From: Candidatus Roslinia caecavium
GTDB taxonomy: Bacteria > Bacillota > Clostridia > Monoglobales > Monoglobaceae
DNA length: 64,000 nucleotides
Direction: 5' to 3'
NCBI GenBank assembly: GCA_904419955.1
Contig: CAJFTO010000010.1
Span: forward strand, 1 to 64,000
Shown here one piece after another: positions 1-7,028 of this stretch; within the stretch, counting starts at the first letter, position 1, and every line of letters starts with the position of its first letter. The translations under genes and the position numbers were made by a program. The notes under the pieces are model-generated. The model was not told where the DNA came from. It did no database searches and worked only from the letters and a program-made list of their open reading frames with translations.

Positions 1-46
1 TGCGTCCTTGTCCCTTTTTTACGTTCTCGTTGTTGTTCTCAGCCAT
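1..46 (-). CDS. 5' end of a gene, probably rpoD (sigma-A), cut by the window edge
   Basis: On the minus strand an ATG at 44-46 opens a frame of 15 codons (starting M-A-E-N-N-N-E-N-V) that runs off the window. It is preceded by a good ribosome binding site, AGGAG, nine bases upstream of the ATG. It lies 162 bases downstream of dnaG on the same strand. In many Firmicutes dnaG is followed directly by rpoD, so sigma-A is the natural guess, but the 15 visible residues carry no diagnostic motif. Identity rests only on position. Confidence 0.5.
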   Translation of the reverse strand, partial: MAENNNENVKKGQGR

Positions 47-208
47 ACCGATCATCTCCTCATGTATAATTTTCCTAAGTATGATTACTGCAAATATAAA
101 TATCTCAAACGCGTATGCTCTTGCCGATACGCGTATTGAATATAACGTCTCCCGCCGCGTCTGCGATATAACATATCTCCGCGCCGCAGCGTCTCTCAAA
201 CGCATGAG

Positions 209-2005
209 CTACCCGCTCCGCTTGAGTCTCTTTTTCATTTCAAACAACCTCTGAAGTTCCTCCTGATCGCCGCTTTTAAGCGCGTTCTCTTCGAGCCGTC
301 CCAGCTTTTCGGATAGGATTATCCTAAGCGGATTCTCCGCCGCGGCCTCCTTGTCGCGGACGTTCTTATCGTGTATCAGGATATCCGAGACCGCCTTGGC
401 CTCGTCCGAATCGAAACGTCCGACCAGCTCGGTCGCGCTTAAGGTCTCGCCCGAATTATACCCGTCTACGATCTCCTTAAAAAGCCGCTTATGTATATCC
501 GAGCAGATAAAATCGTCGGCTTCTACCCCGGCGTCTAAGACCTCTTTTATCGTCTTAGGCTCGGTCATAAGACTGAGCGTAAATCTCTCCGCGTTATAGA
601 GCTTCATATTGTTGTCCGGGATACTCCTCTGAGTCTCGTACCTCCGCCGCTCCAGCTTCCGCGCTTCGCGCCTTTGGTCTACAATATGGTTTCTCTCGGC
701 CAAACGCTCGACTCCCGAGGCTATGCTCTCCGCGCTGACGTCCAGCTCTCGCGCAAGCTCCGAAATATACATCTCGCGTCCGGCGAGACCCTTTATCTGC
801 GCCAAGACCGGCGTTACTTCCTCTAAAAACTCGAGCTTGCCCTCTATCTCCGTTAAATTATATTTTTGCTTTATTTCGTCAATTTTATACCTGATCAATG
901 GTTTTGCTTGTTCGATCAATACCCTGAACATATCCGGACCCTTAGCGTTTACAAACTCGTCGGGATCCTTGCCGTCGGTGATAGTAAGCACGCTCGTCTT
1001 GACTCCGGCGTTTAGAAGTATGTCCCCGGCTCTTATAGTCGCCTTTTTCCCCGCCTCGTCGTTATCGTAACAGAGGACCGCCGCCGGAGAATACCGCTTG
1101 ACCAGCGACGCCTGCTCCTCGGTAAACGCGGTGCCGAGCGAGGCCACGGCGTTTGATATCCCGCTCTGGTGCAGGGATATAACGTCCATATACCCTTCCA
1201 TCAGCAACAATTTTCCCGATTTGTCGTTTTTCGCTATGTTTAAACCGAAAAGATTTTCTTTCTTCTTAAAAACGATCGTCTCGGGCGAATTGAGATACTT
1301 AGCGGCGTCCGAACCTTTTATAATCCTGCCGCCGAAACCTATCACATGCCCCCTGACGTCGATTATCGGGAACATGACCCTGCCGTCGTGGAACGCGTCG
1401 TAATACGTGCCGTTGTCGCGTTTCTTTACCAGACCCGCGTCGTGCATATCTTCGAGCGAATAGCCCTTCGAGAGCAAAAATTCCTTAAGATTATCCCAGC
1501 CCTCGGGCGCGTAACCCAAACCGAACCTCTTTATCGTGGCGTCGGTTATCCGCCTGTCTCTTAAGTATTCATAGCCGGGCGATACGCCCCTCGATACGAG
1601 GTTATTGTAAAAATACAGCGCGGCCTCTTTGTTGACGGCGTATATCCGTTCTTTTTTATCCGCGAGCTTGGCCTGGCGTTCTCTGCTCATTCCGCCGCGT
1701 CCCGGCTCCGGCATCTCCAGTCTGACCCGCTGCGCCAAAAGCCTGAGCGCGTCGATGAAGTCGAGGTTCTCGGCGGATTGGATAAAGTGTATCACGTTGC
1801 CGCCCGCGCCGCATCCGAAGCAATGGAACATCTGCTTGTCCGGCGAGACCGACAGCGACGGCGACTTTTTATCGTTATGCAGAGGACACAGACCCATCAG
1901 ATTAGAACCCGTCCGTTTAAGCGTAGTGTATTCGCTTATCACATCGACTATATCGTTTCGTCCTACAACCTCGTCGATAAACGCCTGAAACTCAGACGAC
2001 GCCAT
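209..2005 (-). CDS. dnaG: DNA primase DnaG
   Basis: Makes RNA primers for lagging-strand replication, working with the DnaB-type helicase at the fork. The 598-residue protein has the usual order: an N-terminal CHC2 zinc finger (C40, H43, C62, C65), the primase catalytic core, a Toprim domain at about residues 260-345 (the glutamate in LLLMEGYMDV and the acidic YDNDEAG motif are visible), and a C-terminal helicase-binding region. Length fits the family. The ATG is preceded by GGCGGGTGA. It probably forms a macromolecular-synthesis operon with the downstream gene at the window edge; the stop is TAG. Confidence 0.97.
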   Translation of the reverse strand: MASSEFQAFIDEVVGRNDIVDVISEYTTLKRTGSNLMGLCPLHNDKKSPSLSVSPDKQMFHCFGCGAGGNVIHFIQSAENLDFIDALRLLAQRVRLEMPEPGRGGMSRERQAKLADKKERIYAVNKEAALYFYNNLVSRGVSPGYEYLRDRRITDATIKRFGLGYAPEGWDNLKEFLLSKGYSLEDMHDAGLVKKRDNGTYYDAFHDGRVMFPIIDVRGHVIGFGGRIIKGSDAAKYLNSPETIVFKKKENLFGLNIAKNDKSGKLLLMEGYMDVISLHQSGISNAVASLGTAFTEEQASLVKRYSPAAVLCYDNDEAGKKATIRAGDILLNAGVKTSVLTITDGKDPDEFVNAKGPDMFRVLIEQAKPLIRYKIDEIKQKYNLTEIEGKLEFLEEVTPVLAQIKGLAGREMYISELARELDVSAESIASGVERLAERNHIVDQRREARKLERRRYETQRSIPDNNMKLYNAERFTLSLMTEPKTIKEVLDAGVEADDFICSDIHKRLFKEIVDGYNSGETLSATELVGRFDSDEAKAVSDILIHDKNVRDKEAAAENPLRIILSEKLGRLEENALKSGDQEELQRLFEMKKRLKRSG

Positions 2006-2466
2006 ACAATATCACCCGCCTTTTACCTTAAAATATATAGAAACAAATTAAAATTGTCTCAGCTTAATTAATTCGACATATTTTAATAAAACCCTTTTTT
2101 ATTTTGAAAACTATATGTCATACAGGTTGAAAAAATATAATAATTCTTTCTTTTCACTCCTATCCCCGCAAAAAATCCTCCCAAAACTATCTTCCAAAAG
2201 CAACGTTTTCACAGCGTTTTCCTGATCGCCTGAAAGTCGGGACTATTTTTTAAGCCGCTTTGCAAATATCCTTTGCAAAATATTATCAAAAACAAAAACT
2301 TCCTAATTCTCCGGCGCGGCAACGCAGAGATCGCGAGCGAAACCAGCTTTATTTAACGCATTACGTAACGTAAGCGGAATGGGATAAATATTTCCCATCC
2401 CGCTTGCGCGCCTTTAAACGTTACGGCGGCCGTTCGCGCTATTATCGTCATTCGATGTTTCTACTC
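2006..2466. other. Intergenic region between dnaG and dgt
   Basis: 461 bases without a convincing gene. The part next to dnaG is AT-rich and must hold the dnaG promoter, but I could not find a -35/-10 pair I trust. The only clear structure is the hairpin at 2372-2405, listed separately. Open frames here lack ribosome binding sites and recognisable content. Confidence 0.6.
2372..2405 (-). terminator. Hairpin downstream of dgt, possible terminator
   Basis: AAGCGGAATGGGA and TCCCATCCCGCTT form a 13-pair stem. The one mismatch on the plus strand becomes a G-U pair in minus-strand RNA, which favours minus transcription, i.e. the end of the dgt transcript 62 bases upstream. No T-tract follows, so intrinsic termination is uncertain. 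Confidence 0.45.
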
Positions 2467-3465
2467 TCACACCCAAAACTTCGGCACAAACAAATTCTCG
2501 TACGTCGATACCGCGAACGGGTCGCTCATCCCGGCTATGTAATCCTTTACTATCAACTCTTCGTCGTCGGTATTACTGCTCCGCCTCGCGTCCTCCGGGA
2601 TAAGGCTTATATCCTCCTTAAACCGGGCGTACAACCCCTTGATTATGTACTCCGCTTTCTTCTCCTCCGCCTTTGTTCCGGAGTTATAATATACGTTTTC
2701 AAACATAAACCGTCTCAATCCCATCATCGCGCTGTAATACTCCTCCGCCATCCCTATCTTGCCGCCTGTCGCCGCGCTGTAGTCGATCATCGCCTTTATC
2801 ATAGTATCTATCCGCTTAGAATGTTTATTCCCAAAGATCTCCGCATACTCCTTAGGTATATCCTCCTCGGTCAAGACCCCGCCGCGCACCGCGTCGTCTA
2901 TATCATGGTTTATATACGCGATCTTATCCGCTATCCTGACTATTTCCCCCTCTTTGGTAGACGGAAGTCGATCCCCGGTATGGCAAAGTATGCCGTCTCT
3001 TACCTCGTAAGTCAGGTTTAGTCCGCTCCTGCCCTCGAGCACGTCCACGACTCTAAGGCTTTGCTCGTTATGCTTGAATCCGGACGCGCAAATCTCGTTT
3101 AAAATACTCTCGCCCTTATGCCCGAACGGGGTATGCCCCAGATCGTGACCGAGCGAAATTGCTTCGGTAAGATCCTCGTTGAGACGAAGCGCCCTCGCTA
3201 TCGTCCGCGCTATCTGCGACACCTCCAAAGTGTGCGTGAGCCGCGTCCTGTAATGGTCGCCCATCGGAGAGAGGAATACCTGCGTTTTATGCTTGAGCCG
3301 CCTAAACGCTTTGGAATGGATTATTCTATCGCGATCTCGCTGAAAATCGGTGCGTATATCGCACTTCTCCTCCTCCCGGATCCTGCCGCGGCTGTTCTGG
3401 CTCAGACACGCAAGAGGAGACAACTGCTCCGCCTGGTACTTTTCAGTCGTTTCCCTAACGTTCAT
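2467..3465 (-). CDS. dgt: HD-domain dGTP triphosphohydrolase-like protein
   Basis: Member of the dGTPase / deoxynucleotide triphosphohydrolase family of HD-domain metal enzymes that split dNTPs into nucleoside and tripolyphosphate. The HD signature is clear: H78 in TRLTHTLE, the H107-D108 pair in SLGHDLGH, and a later metal-site aspartate at about D180 in IADKIAYINHD. At 332 residues it matches the shorter Firmicute form (Dgt-like, type 2) rather than E. coli Dgt. The ATG follows GGGAGATGATCTAA. It lies upstream of dnaG on the same strand, a common Clostridia arrangement, separated by 461 bases. Confidence 0.93.
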   Translation of the reverse strand: MNVRETTEKYQAEQLSPLACLSQNSRGRIREEEKCDIRTDFQRDRDRIIHSKAFRRLKHKTQVFLSPMGDHYRTRLTHTLEVSQIARTIARALRLNEDLTEAISLGHDLGHTPFGHKGESILNEICASGFKHNEQSLRVVDVLEGRSGLNLTYEVRDGILCHTGDRLPSTKEGEIVRIADKIAYINHDIDDAVRGGVLTEEDIPKEYAEIFGNKHSKRIDTMIKAMIDYSAATGGKIGMAEEYYSAMMGLRRFMFENVYYNSGTKAEEKKAEYIIKGLYARFKEDISLIPEDARRSSNTDDEELIVKDYIAGMSDPFAVSTYENLFVPKFWV

Positions 3466-3619
3466 TTAGATCATCTCCCAAAATGGATTTAATAAAATTT
3501 TATCTATATTGTTATAATTCAACATTTTTTGGATTTTCCCTTTATATATCGGCGTATATTTACTATCATAAAACAAATTTATATATTTTTAACTTACCTC
3601 GCCTCTCGTTTTATCTCTG

Positions 3620-3648
3620 TTGACACAACCCGCTTTTTTCTGTACAAT
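3620..3648 (+). promoter_or_regulatory. Sigma-A promoter for trmK
   Basis: TTGACA at 3620-3625, a 17-base spacer, and TACAAT at 3643-3648: five of six -10 bases and all -35 bases match consensus. Transcription would start near 3655 and leave a GC-rich leader of about 180 nt before trmK. The rest of the 3466-3837 gap is AT-rich near dgt; no clear dgt promoter was identified. Confidence 0.85.
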
Positions 3649-3837
3649 ACAATTATTAAACGTGAACCGTCTCCTTCGGCGTTCTTAATCCGAAGCTAAT
3701 ACCCGCGCGCAGGCAAATATACGGCGCATGCCGATATCCTGCGCAAACAATCGCGTCGGCGCAGCGGACGCCGCGAATATCGCGCAATTTGTTATTCTAC
3801 GCGCATCAACAAAATCAAGCTGAAACGGAGAAACATC

Positions 3838-4635
3838 ATGACTGAAAAAATACCTAAACTCACCCCAAGGCTCGGTCTTATAGCCGACCTTATCTCTAAT
3901 CCGCCGGCGCGGTCGGGCGGAGAGTCGGCAAATATGCTGCCGAAAGGTTTGGACTCGAGCGGAGCGTACTCCTGCGTTGCGGATATAGGAACCGACCACG
4001 CTTATCTTCCGGTCTATCTATGCAAGACGGGCGCTGCGAAACGCGCTATCGCGTCGGATATTAGACCGGGACCGATAGAGAGGGCGAAAGCGACGATAAC
4101 GAGCTACGACGCTCAAAATACGGTCGTGACTCGGCTCGGCGGCGGACTTTCGACTATCGAGCCGGGCGAAGCGGACGCGATAGTTATAGCGGGCATGGGC
4201 GGGCTGATGATCGCCGAAATATTGAGCGCGGATATTTTGACTGTTAGCAGATCAGAGCGGCTGATCCTACAGCCGATGAGCAGTATCCCCGAACTCAGGC
4301 TCTACCTGTGCCTAAACGGATTCAATATACTCGCCGAATATCTTGCCAAAGAGGAGCGCAAACTTTACGTAGTCATGGACGTAACCTACGCGCCGGAGCG
4401 GCGAGGCTCCGCGATCGGAGACCTCGACGAATACAGTCCGGAGATTTTCCTCGGGCGCAAGCTTATCGAGGACAGACCCGAGCATTTTGAAGAGTATATA
4501 GAAAATCAAAAGCGGTCTCTGCTCAAAATGGCCGACGGACTTAAAAACTCGAGTTCGGACGAATTTGCCGGTAAGCTTAAGCGGTGCGGGGAGCTTATTG
4601 AATATATCGAAAAGAATATCGAGCGCGACTTTTGA
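3838..4635 (+). CDS. trmK: tRNA (adenine(22)-N1)-methyltransferase TrmK family
   Basis: SAM-dependent methyltransferase of the TrmK/COG2384 family, which methylates N1 of A22 in tRNA. The SAM-binding motif is seen in VADIGTDHAYLPVYL (about residues 50-64), then SDIRPGPIERA, and the family motif IAGMGGLMIAEIL near residue 120. At 265 residues it is slightly long: an extra Pro/Ser/Gly-rich stretch of about 20 residues lies between the usual N-terminal RLGLIADLI and the SAM motif. The start follows CGGAG with an eight-base gap. The next gene downstream is a Nif3-family gene, the same trmK-nif3 pair seen across Firmicutes (yqfN-yqfO in Bacillus). Confidence 0.93.
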   Translation: MTEKIPKLTPRLGLIADLISNPPARSGGESANMLPKGLDSSGAYSCVADIGTDHAYLPVYLCKTGAAKRAIASDIRPGPIERAKATITSYDAQNTVVTRLGGGLSTIEPGEADAIVIAGMGGLMIAEILSADILTVSRSERLILQPMSSIPELRLYLCLNGFNILAEYLAKEERKLYVVMDVTYAPERRGSAIGDLDEYSPEIFLGRKLIEDRPEHFEEYIENQKRSLLKMADGLKNSSSDEFAGKLKRCGELIEYIEKNIERDF

Positions 4636-4748
4636 GAAAAATTTTAATTCTCAAACGAATACAAATATCGATCGTAGATCGAGACTTTGGCTGATATTAA
4701 CGCAAATATAAAGACAAATATTAATATAGATAAATAAGGAGTGATAGA

Positions 4749-5549
4749 ATGTATACGGTAAAAGAGATCGTTTCAGCGATCGAGGAGCTGGCGCCGAAAG
4801 AACTGGCGGAGAGCTGGGACAATCCGGGACTTATGGTCGGCGACTTCGACGCTCATGTAAGACGAGTCCTCATCTGTTTGGACGTAACGTCTAAAAATGT
4901 GGAACAGGCGGTTTCCGAGGGAGCGGAGTTGATAATCTCGCATCATCCGCTGCTGTTTAAGCCCGCAAAATCCATTATTGAGCAAACTGTGCAAGGGAAC
5001 ATAATCCGCACGCTGATAAAAAACGATATATCGGTCTACAGCGCGCACACCAATCTGGACATAGCGGCCGGAGGAACCAACGACGCGTTGGCGGAAAGGC
5101 TCGGACTGATAAACATAAGGGAATTTACGGACGACGAATGCGTTGACGAGTACGGCGCGCCGCTTATGAAGATAGGCAGGGTCGGACAACTGCCGGAGAA
5201 GATGAATATGCTCGACTTCACCGCTTTTGTAGAGCAGGCGATCTCCTGCGAATCGATCCGGTTTGTCGGCGATGAATCGGATATAATAAAAACAGTCGCG
5301 CTCTGCACGGGCGCCGGAGGGGACGGGATATACTCCGCCTACAACTCCGGGGCCGACGTATACGTGACCTCTGACATACGCCACCACGAGGCGCAGCTTG
5401 CGTTCGAGCTGGGGCTGAACCTCGTCGACGCGGGACATTTTGAGACTGAGAACACCATATGCGAATTTATGGCCGAGTATCTAAAGGAACGGTTCGGCGA
5501 ACTGATAATCTCGGCCTCGCTTGCGAAACCATATTTTAGAAGTCTATAA
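4749..5549 (+). CDS. Nif3-like dinuclear metal centre protein (YqfO family)
   Basis: A 266-residue protein of the Nif3/DUF34 family, which forms hexameric toroids with a dinuclear metal site; the cellular role is not settled, although some members have been linked to GTP cyclohydrolase-like activity. Metal-ligand motifs are visible: ISHHPLLF near residue 64, AHTNLD near residue 99, and DAGHFETE near residue 233. It is the short form without the PII-like insert found in B. subtilis YqfO. The ribosome binding site is AAGGAGTGATAGA. It is probably cotranscribed with trmK, 113 bases upstream. Confidence 0.92.
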   Translation: MYTVKEIVSAIEELAPKELAESWDNPGLMVGDFDAHVRRVLICLDVTSKNVEQAVSEGAELIISHHPLLFKPAKSIIEQTVQGNIIRTLIKNDISVYSAHTNLDIAAGGTNDALAERLGLINIREFTDDECVDEYGAPLMKIGRVGQLPEKMNMLDFTAFVEQAISCESIRFVGDESDIIKTVALCTGAGGDGIYSAYNSGADVYVTSDIRHHEAQLAFELGLNLVDAGHFETENTICEFMAEYLKERFGELIISASLAKPYFRSL

Positions 5550-5559
5550 ATAAACATAA

Positions 5560-5710
5560 CGATTAGGAATTAGGGATTAGGGAGGTAAAAACTCTCCAAT
5601 AGCCGTTTATACTGTCTCTCAGCCGTATGGGAAAACAACGTATTTCAAGCATACGCTCCCATATGGCGATACAAAACCAATTTTTACCCCCTATTCGCTA
5701 ATCTCTACAT
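5560..5710. repeat. Dispersed intergenic repeat, copy A
   Basis: About 150 bases bounded by imperfect terminal inverted repeats: the left end reads GATTAGGAATTAGGG...GAGGTAAAAA, and the right end TTTTTACCCCCTATTCGCTAATCTCTA is nearly its reverse complement. The centre holds a diverged copy of the core shared with the other members (GGGAAAACAACGTATT). The right end reaches to within one base of the thioesterase stop codon. Confidence 0.75.
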
Positions 5711-6198
5711 TAGTAATGCTGCTTTCTTCTGCTCTTTCTGAGCTCGTTGCGCTTTACCGCGGCGTCCCATTCCATCTGCTCGATCTCGTTTTCGATGATC
5801 AAGCCCGGTACTTCCTTCGGCTTCTCGTTCTCGTCGAGGGCGACCAGGACAAGGTAGGCTTTATTTATCGTCCGCTTCATGCCGTTTATGTCCTCTTTAT
5901 ACGCCCTTACGCAGACTTCCATAGAAGTTCTGCCCACATAAGTCACCTTGCCGACCAAAACGATGGTGTCGTTAGGATAAGCCGGACCCCTGAAGTTGAG
6001 CGTGTCCACCATAGCCGTGGTGACGATACTGTTGCTGTGCCGTCTCGCCACGATCCCGGCGACCTCGTCGATCCACTCCATCAGCCTGCCCCCGAACAAC
6101 CTGCCGTAGCCGTTCAGATCCTGCTGAGTTATCATCTGTACTTGTTCGGTATAAGAATCCGAAACCTTTTTCATTGGTCTATTTTTATCTTCTTGCAT
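5710..6198 (-). CDS. Acyl-CoA thioesterase, hotdog fold
   Basis: Hydrolyses acyl-CoA to fatty acid and CoA. The 162-residue protein shows the BACH/YciA-type hotdog signature: N-terminal GRLFGGRLMEWIDEVAGI with the catalytic-helix aspartate (about D43), then FRGPAYPNDTIVLVGKVTYVGRTSMEV. Length matches single-domain bacterial hexameric thioesterases. The start ATG follows GGAGGTTAATT. The last residues are basic (KSRRKQHY). It is monocistronic, flanked on both sides by copies of the dispersed repeat. Confidence 0.9.
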   Translation of the reverse strand: MQEDKNRPMKKVSDSYTEQVQMITQQDLNGYGRLFGGRLMEWIDEVAGIVARRHSNSIVTTAMVDTLNFRGPAYPNDTIVLVGKVTYVGRTSMEVCVRAYKEDINGMKRTINKAYLVLVALDENEKPKEVPGLIIENEIEQMEWDAAVKRNELRKSRRKQHY

Positions 6199-6210
6199 AA
6201 TTAACCTCCA

Positions 6211-6350
6211 AACGTAGGCGTTAGATATTAGGGATTATGGAATAGGGACTTAAATCGTTTCCGTATCTGCCCGACGGCTTCCTGAGCCGCAAGAACTACA
6301 GAATTATTCCATTCCGCATGCGTCCGCTTTAAGGGTCAGTGCTCCCGTTC
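6211..6350. repeat. Dispersed intergenic repeat, copy B (degenerate)
   Basis: The left end (CGTTAGATATTAGGGATTATGGAATAGGGACTTAAA) and a core (GACGGCTTCCTGAGCCGCAAG, then ATTATTCCATTCCG) match the other copies, especially the two at 6752-7028. The right end is poorly preserved, so the boundary is approximate. Confidence 0.5.
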
Positions 6351-6417
6351 TTCCCATTAATACATAATATCCATCAACCTAATATCTTCGTAATTTCGTT
6401 TGTAAAAGAATTGTAAA

Positions 6418-6446
6418 TTGACATAATTTATCGAATAATATATAAT
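6418..6446 (+). promoter_or_regulatory. Consensus sigma-A promoter of the putative toxin mRNA
   Basis: TTGACA (6418-6423), 17-base spacer, TATAAT (6441-6446): a perfect consensus. Predicted start near 6452, so the transcript would begin with GAAGCAGATAAGAGGTAA. Confidence 0.9.
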
Positions 6447-6451
6447 TATTG

Positions 6452-6486
6452 AAGCAGATAAGAGGTAATTGAAGAGCGGTTAGCCA
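6452..6486 (+). repeat. Left arm of a 35-base inverted repeat framing the toxin locus
   Basis: AAGAGGTAA (6460-6468) and GCGGTTAGCCA (6476-6486) are perfectly complementary to 6682-6690 and 6663-6673. The outer AAGCAGA is also shared with the other arm. In the plus-strand RNA the 5' and 3' ends could therefore pair. Confidence 0.85.
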
Positions 6487-6513
6487 CCCCATTTTATAAC
6501 GAAAGGGGGGTGT

Positions 6514-6541
6514 TCATCTCCATTTTGTTTATAGGAGGTGA
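6514..6541 (+). promoter_or_regulatory. Hairpin that would bury the toxin Shine-Dalgarno
   Basis: TCATCTCC (6514-6521) pairs with GGAGGTGA (6534-6541) over eight positions with one G-U, closing a 12-nt loop. The right arm is the ribosome binding site itself. A second hairpin, CACCCC/GGGGTG (6485-6490 with 6507-6512), sits just upstream. Confidence 0.7.
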
Positions 6542-6547
6542 TTGCTG

Positions 6548-6619
6548 ATGAAATTTATATTACGAGTTCTTATACTCATTATAATATTTCTGGTGGTTTT
6601 CACCATTAAAGCAGTATAA
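6548..6619 (+). CDS. Putative type I toxin: 23-residue hydrophobic membrane peptide
   Basis: A tiny ORF of 23 codons plus TAA. It begins MKFILRVL and continues with an almost uninterrupted run of Ile, Leu, Val and Phe, ending TIKAV: two or three basic residues at the N-terminus, one membrane segment, one Lys near the C-terminus. That is the layout of known type I toxins (Ibs, ShoB, TisB, Fst, BsrG classes), but I do not recognise this sequence as any of them. An unusually strong ribosome binding site (AGGAGGTGAT, six bases before the ATG) stands behind a consensus promoter, yet is predicted to be hidden in a hairpin. The stop codon lies inside the hairpin at 6615-6646. No protein homology is claimed; the call rests on the whole locus. 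Confidence 0.75.
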   Translation: MKFILRVLILIIIFLVVFTIKAV

Positions 6620-6695
6620 CCGCCCCTCGTCAAATAGGCGGTTATACTATTAACTACTTATTTGGCTAACCGCAAAGCGGTTTACCTCTTTTCTG
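6610..6695 (-). ncRNA. Putative antisense antitoxin RNA
   Basis: A near-consensus promoter on the minus strand (6701-6729) points back into the toxin gene. Its transcript would start near 6695 and be complementary to the last codons and 3' untranslated region of the toxin mRNA. It would carry the hairpin at 6615-6646 and probably end just after it, although the T-tract there is poor, so the 3' end is a guess. Because both promoters lie at the outside of the same inverted repeat, the two RNAs would begin with almost the same sequence (AAGCAGAnAAGAGGTAA). Confidence 0.65.
6615..6646. terminator. 10-bp perfect hairpin overlapping the toxin stop codon
   Basis: TATAACCGCC (6615-6624) and GGCGGTTATA (6637-6646) pair perfectly around a 12-nt loop. 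The toxin TAA is inside the left arm. It can form in both RNAs and may stabilise or end the antisense RNA; a second hairpin AACCGC-AAA-GCGGTT (6668-6682) followed by a T-rich stretch is the likelier end of the plus-strand RNA. Confidence 0.6.
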
Positions 6696-6699
6696 CTTT
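6663..6699 (-). repeat. Right arm of the inverted repeat framing the toxin locus
   Basis: Contains TGGCTAACCGC (6663-6673), the small hairpin 6668-6682, TTACCTCTT (6682-6690) and TCTGCTT, each the reverse complement of the left arm at 6452-6486. Confidence 0.85.
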
Positions 6700-6700
6700 T

Positions 6701-6729
6701 ATTATACACCAAGTTATCCCCATCGTCAA
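6701..6729 (-). promoter_or_regulatory. Antisense promoter of the toxin-antitoxin locus
   Basis: Minus strand: TTGACG at 6729-6724, 17-base spacer, TATAAT at 6706-6701. Eleven of twelve consensus bases with ideal spacing. It faces the toxin promoter across the gene. Confidence 0.85.
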
Positions 6730-6751
6730 GTAAAAAACAACGGAGCGACAT

Positions 6752-7028
6752 AGCAACGGAGCGATTAGCGATTAGCGATTAGCGAATAGGAAGTCCAAAA
6801 CATTGTTGTATCATTTTGACGGCTTCTAAGCCGCGAAGGAAAACAATGTATTCCATTTCCTTAACGTTGGCGTTAGATATAAGAATTAGGTAGTAAGAAC
6901 CTAAAATGTTTCCGGATCGTTTTAACGGCTTCTATACCGCATAGGAAACAAAATATTCTATTTCCGCCGACGCTTCCGTCAGACGTTAAAGAATCCAATT
7001 TTACCTCCTATTCGCTAAGCTCTAATCT
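6752..7028. repeat. Dispersed intergenic repeat, double copy C1/C2
   Basis: Two units in tandem. C1 (about 6752-6870) starts with a triple GATTAGC and has the core GACGGCTTCTAAGCCGCG followed by GGAAAACAATGTATTCC. C2 (about 6871-7028) has AACGGCTTCTATACCGC, then AGGAAACAAAATATTCTA at 6943-6960 and TTTCCGCCGACG, and ends TTTTACCTCCTATTCGCTAAGCTCTAATCTCT. That end overlaps the 3' end of the queG-like gene and supplies its stop codon. Confidence 0.75.

Noticed and set aside
46-211. dnaG reading frame continues in frame past its TAG to the next gene
   Set aside because: Considered as possible TAG read-through or recoding after seeing the marR TAG. The added residues look random, and TAG also ends recO, ybeY and the queG-like gene normally, so it is a plain stop.
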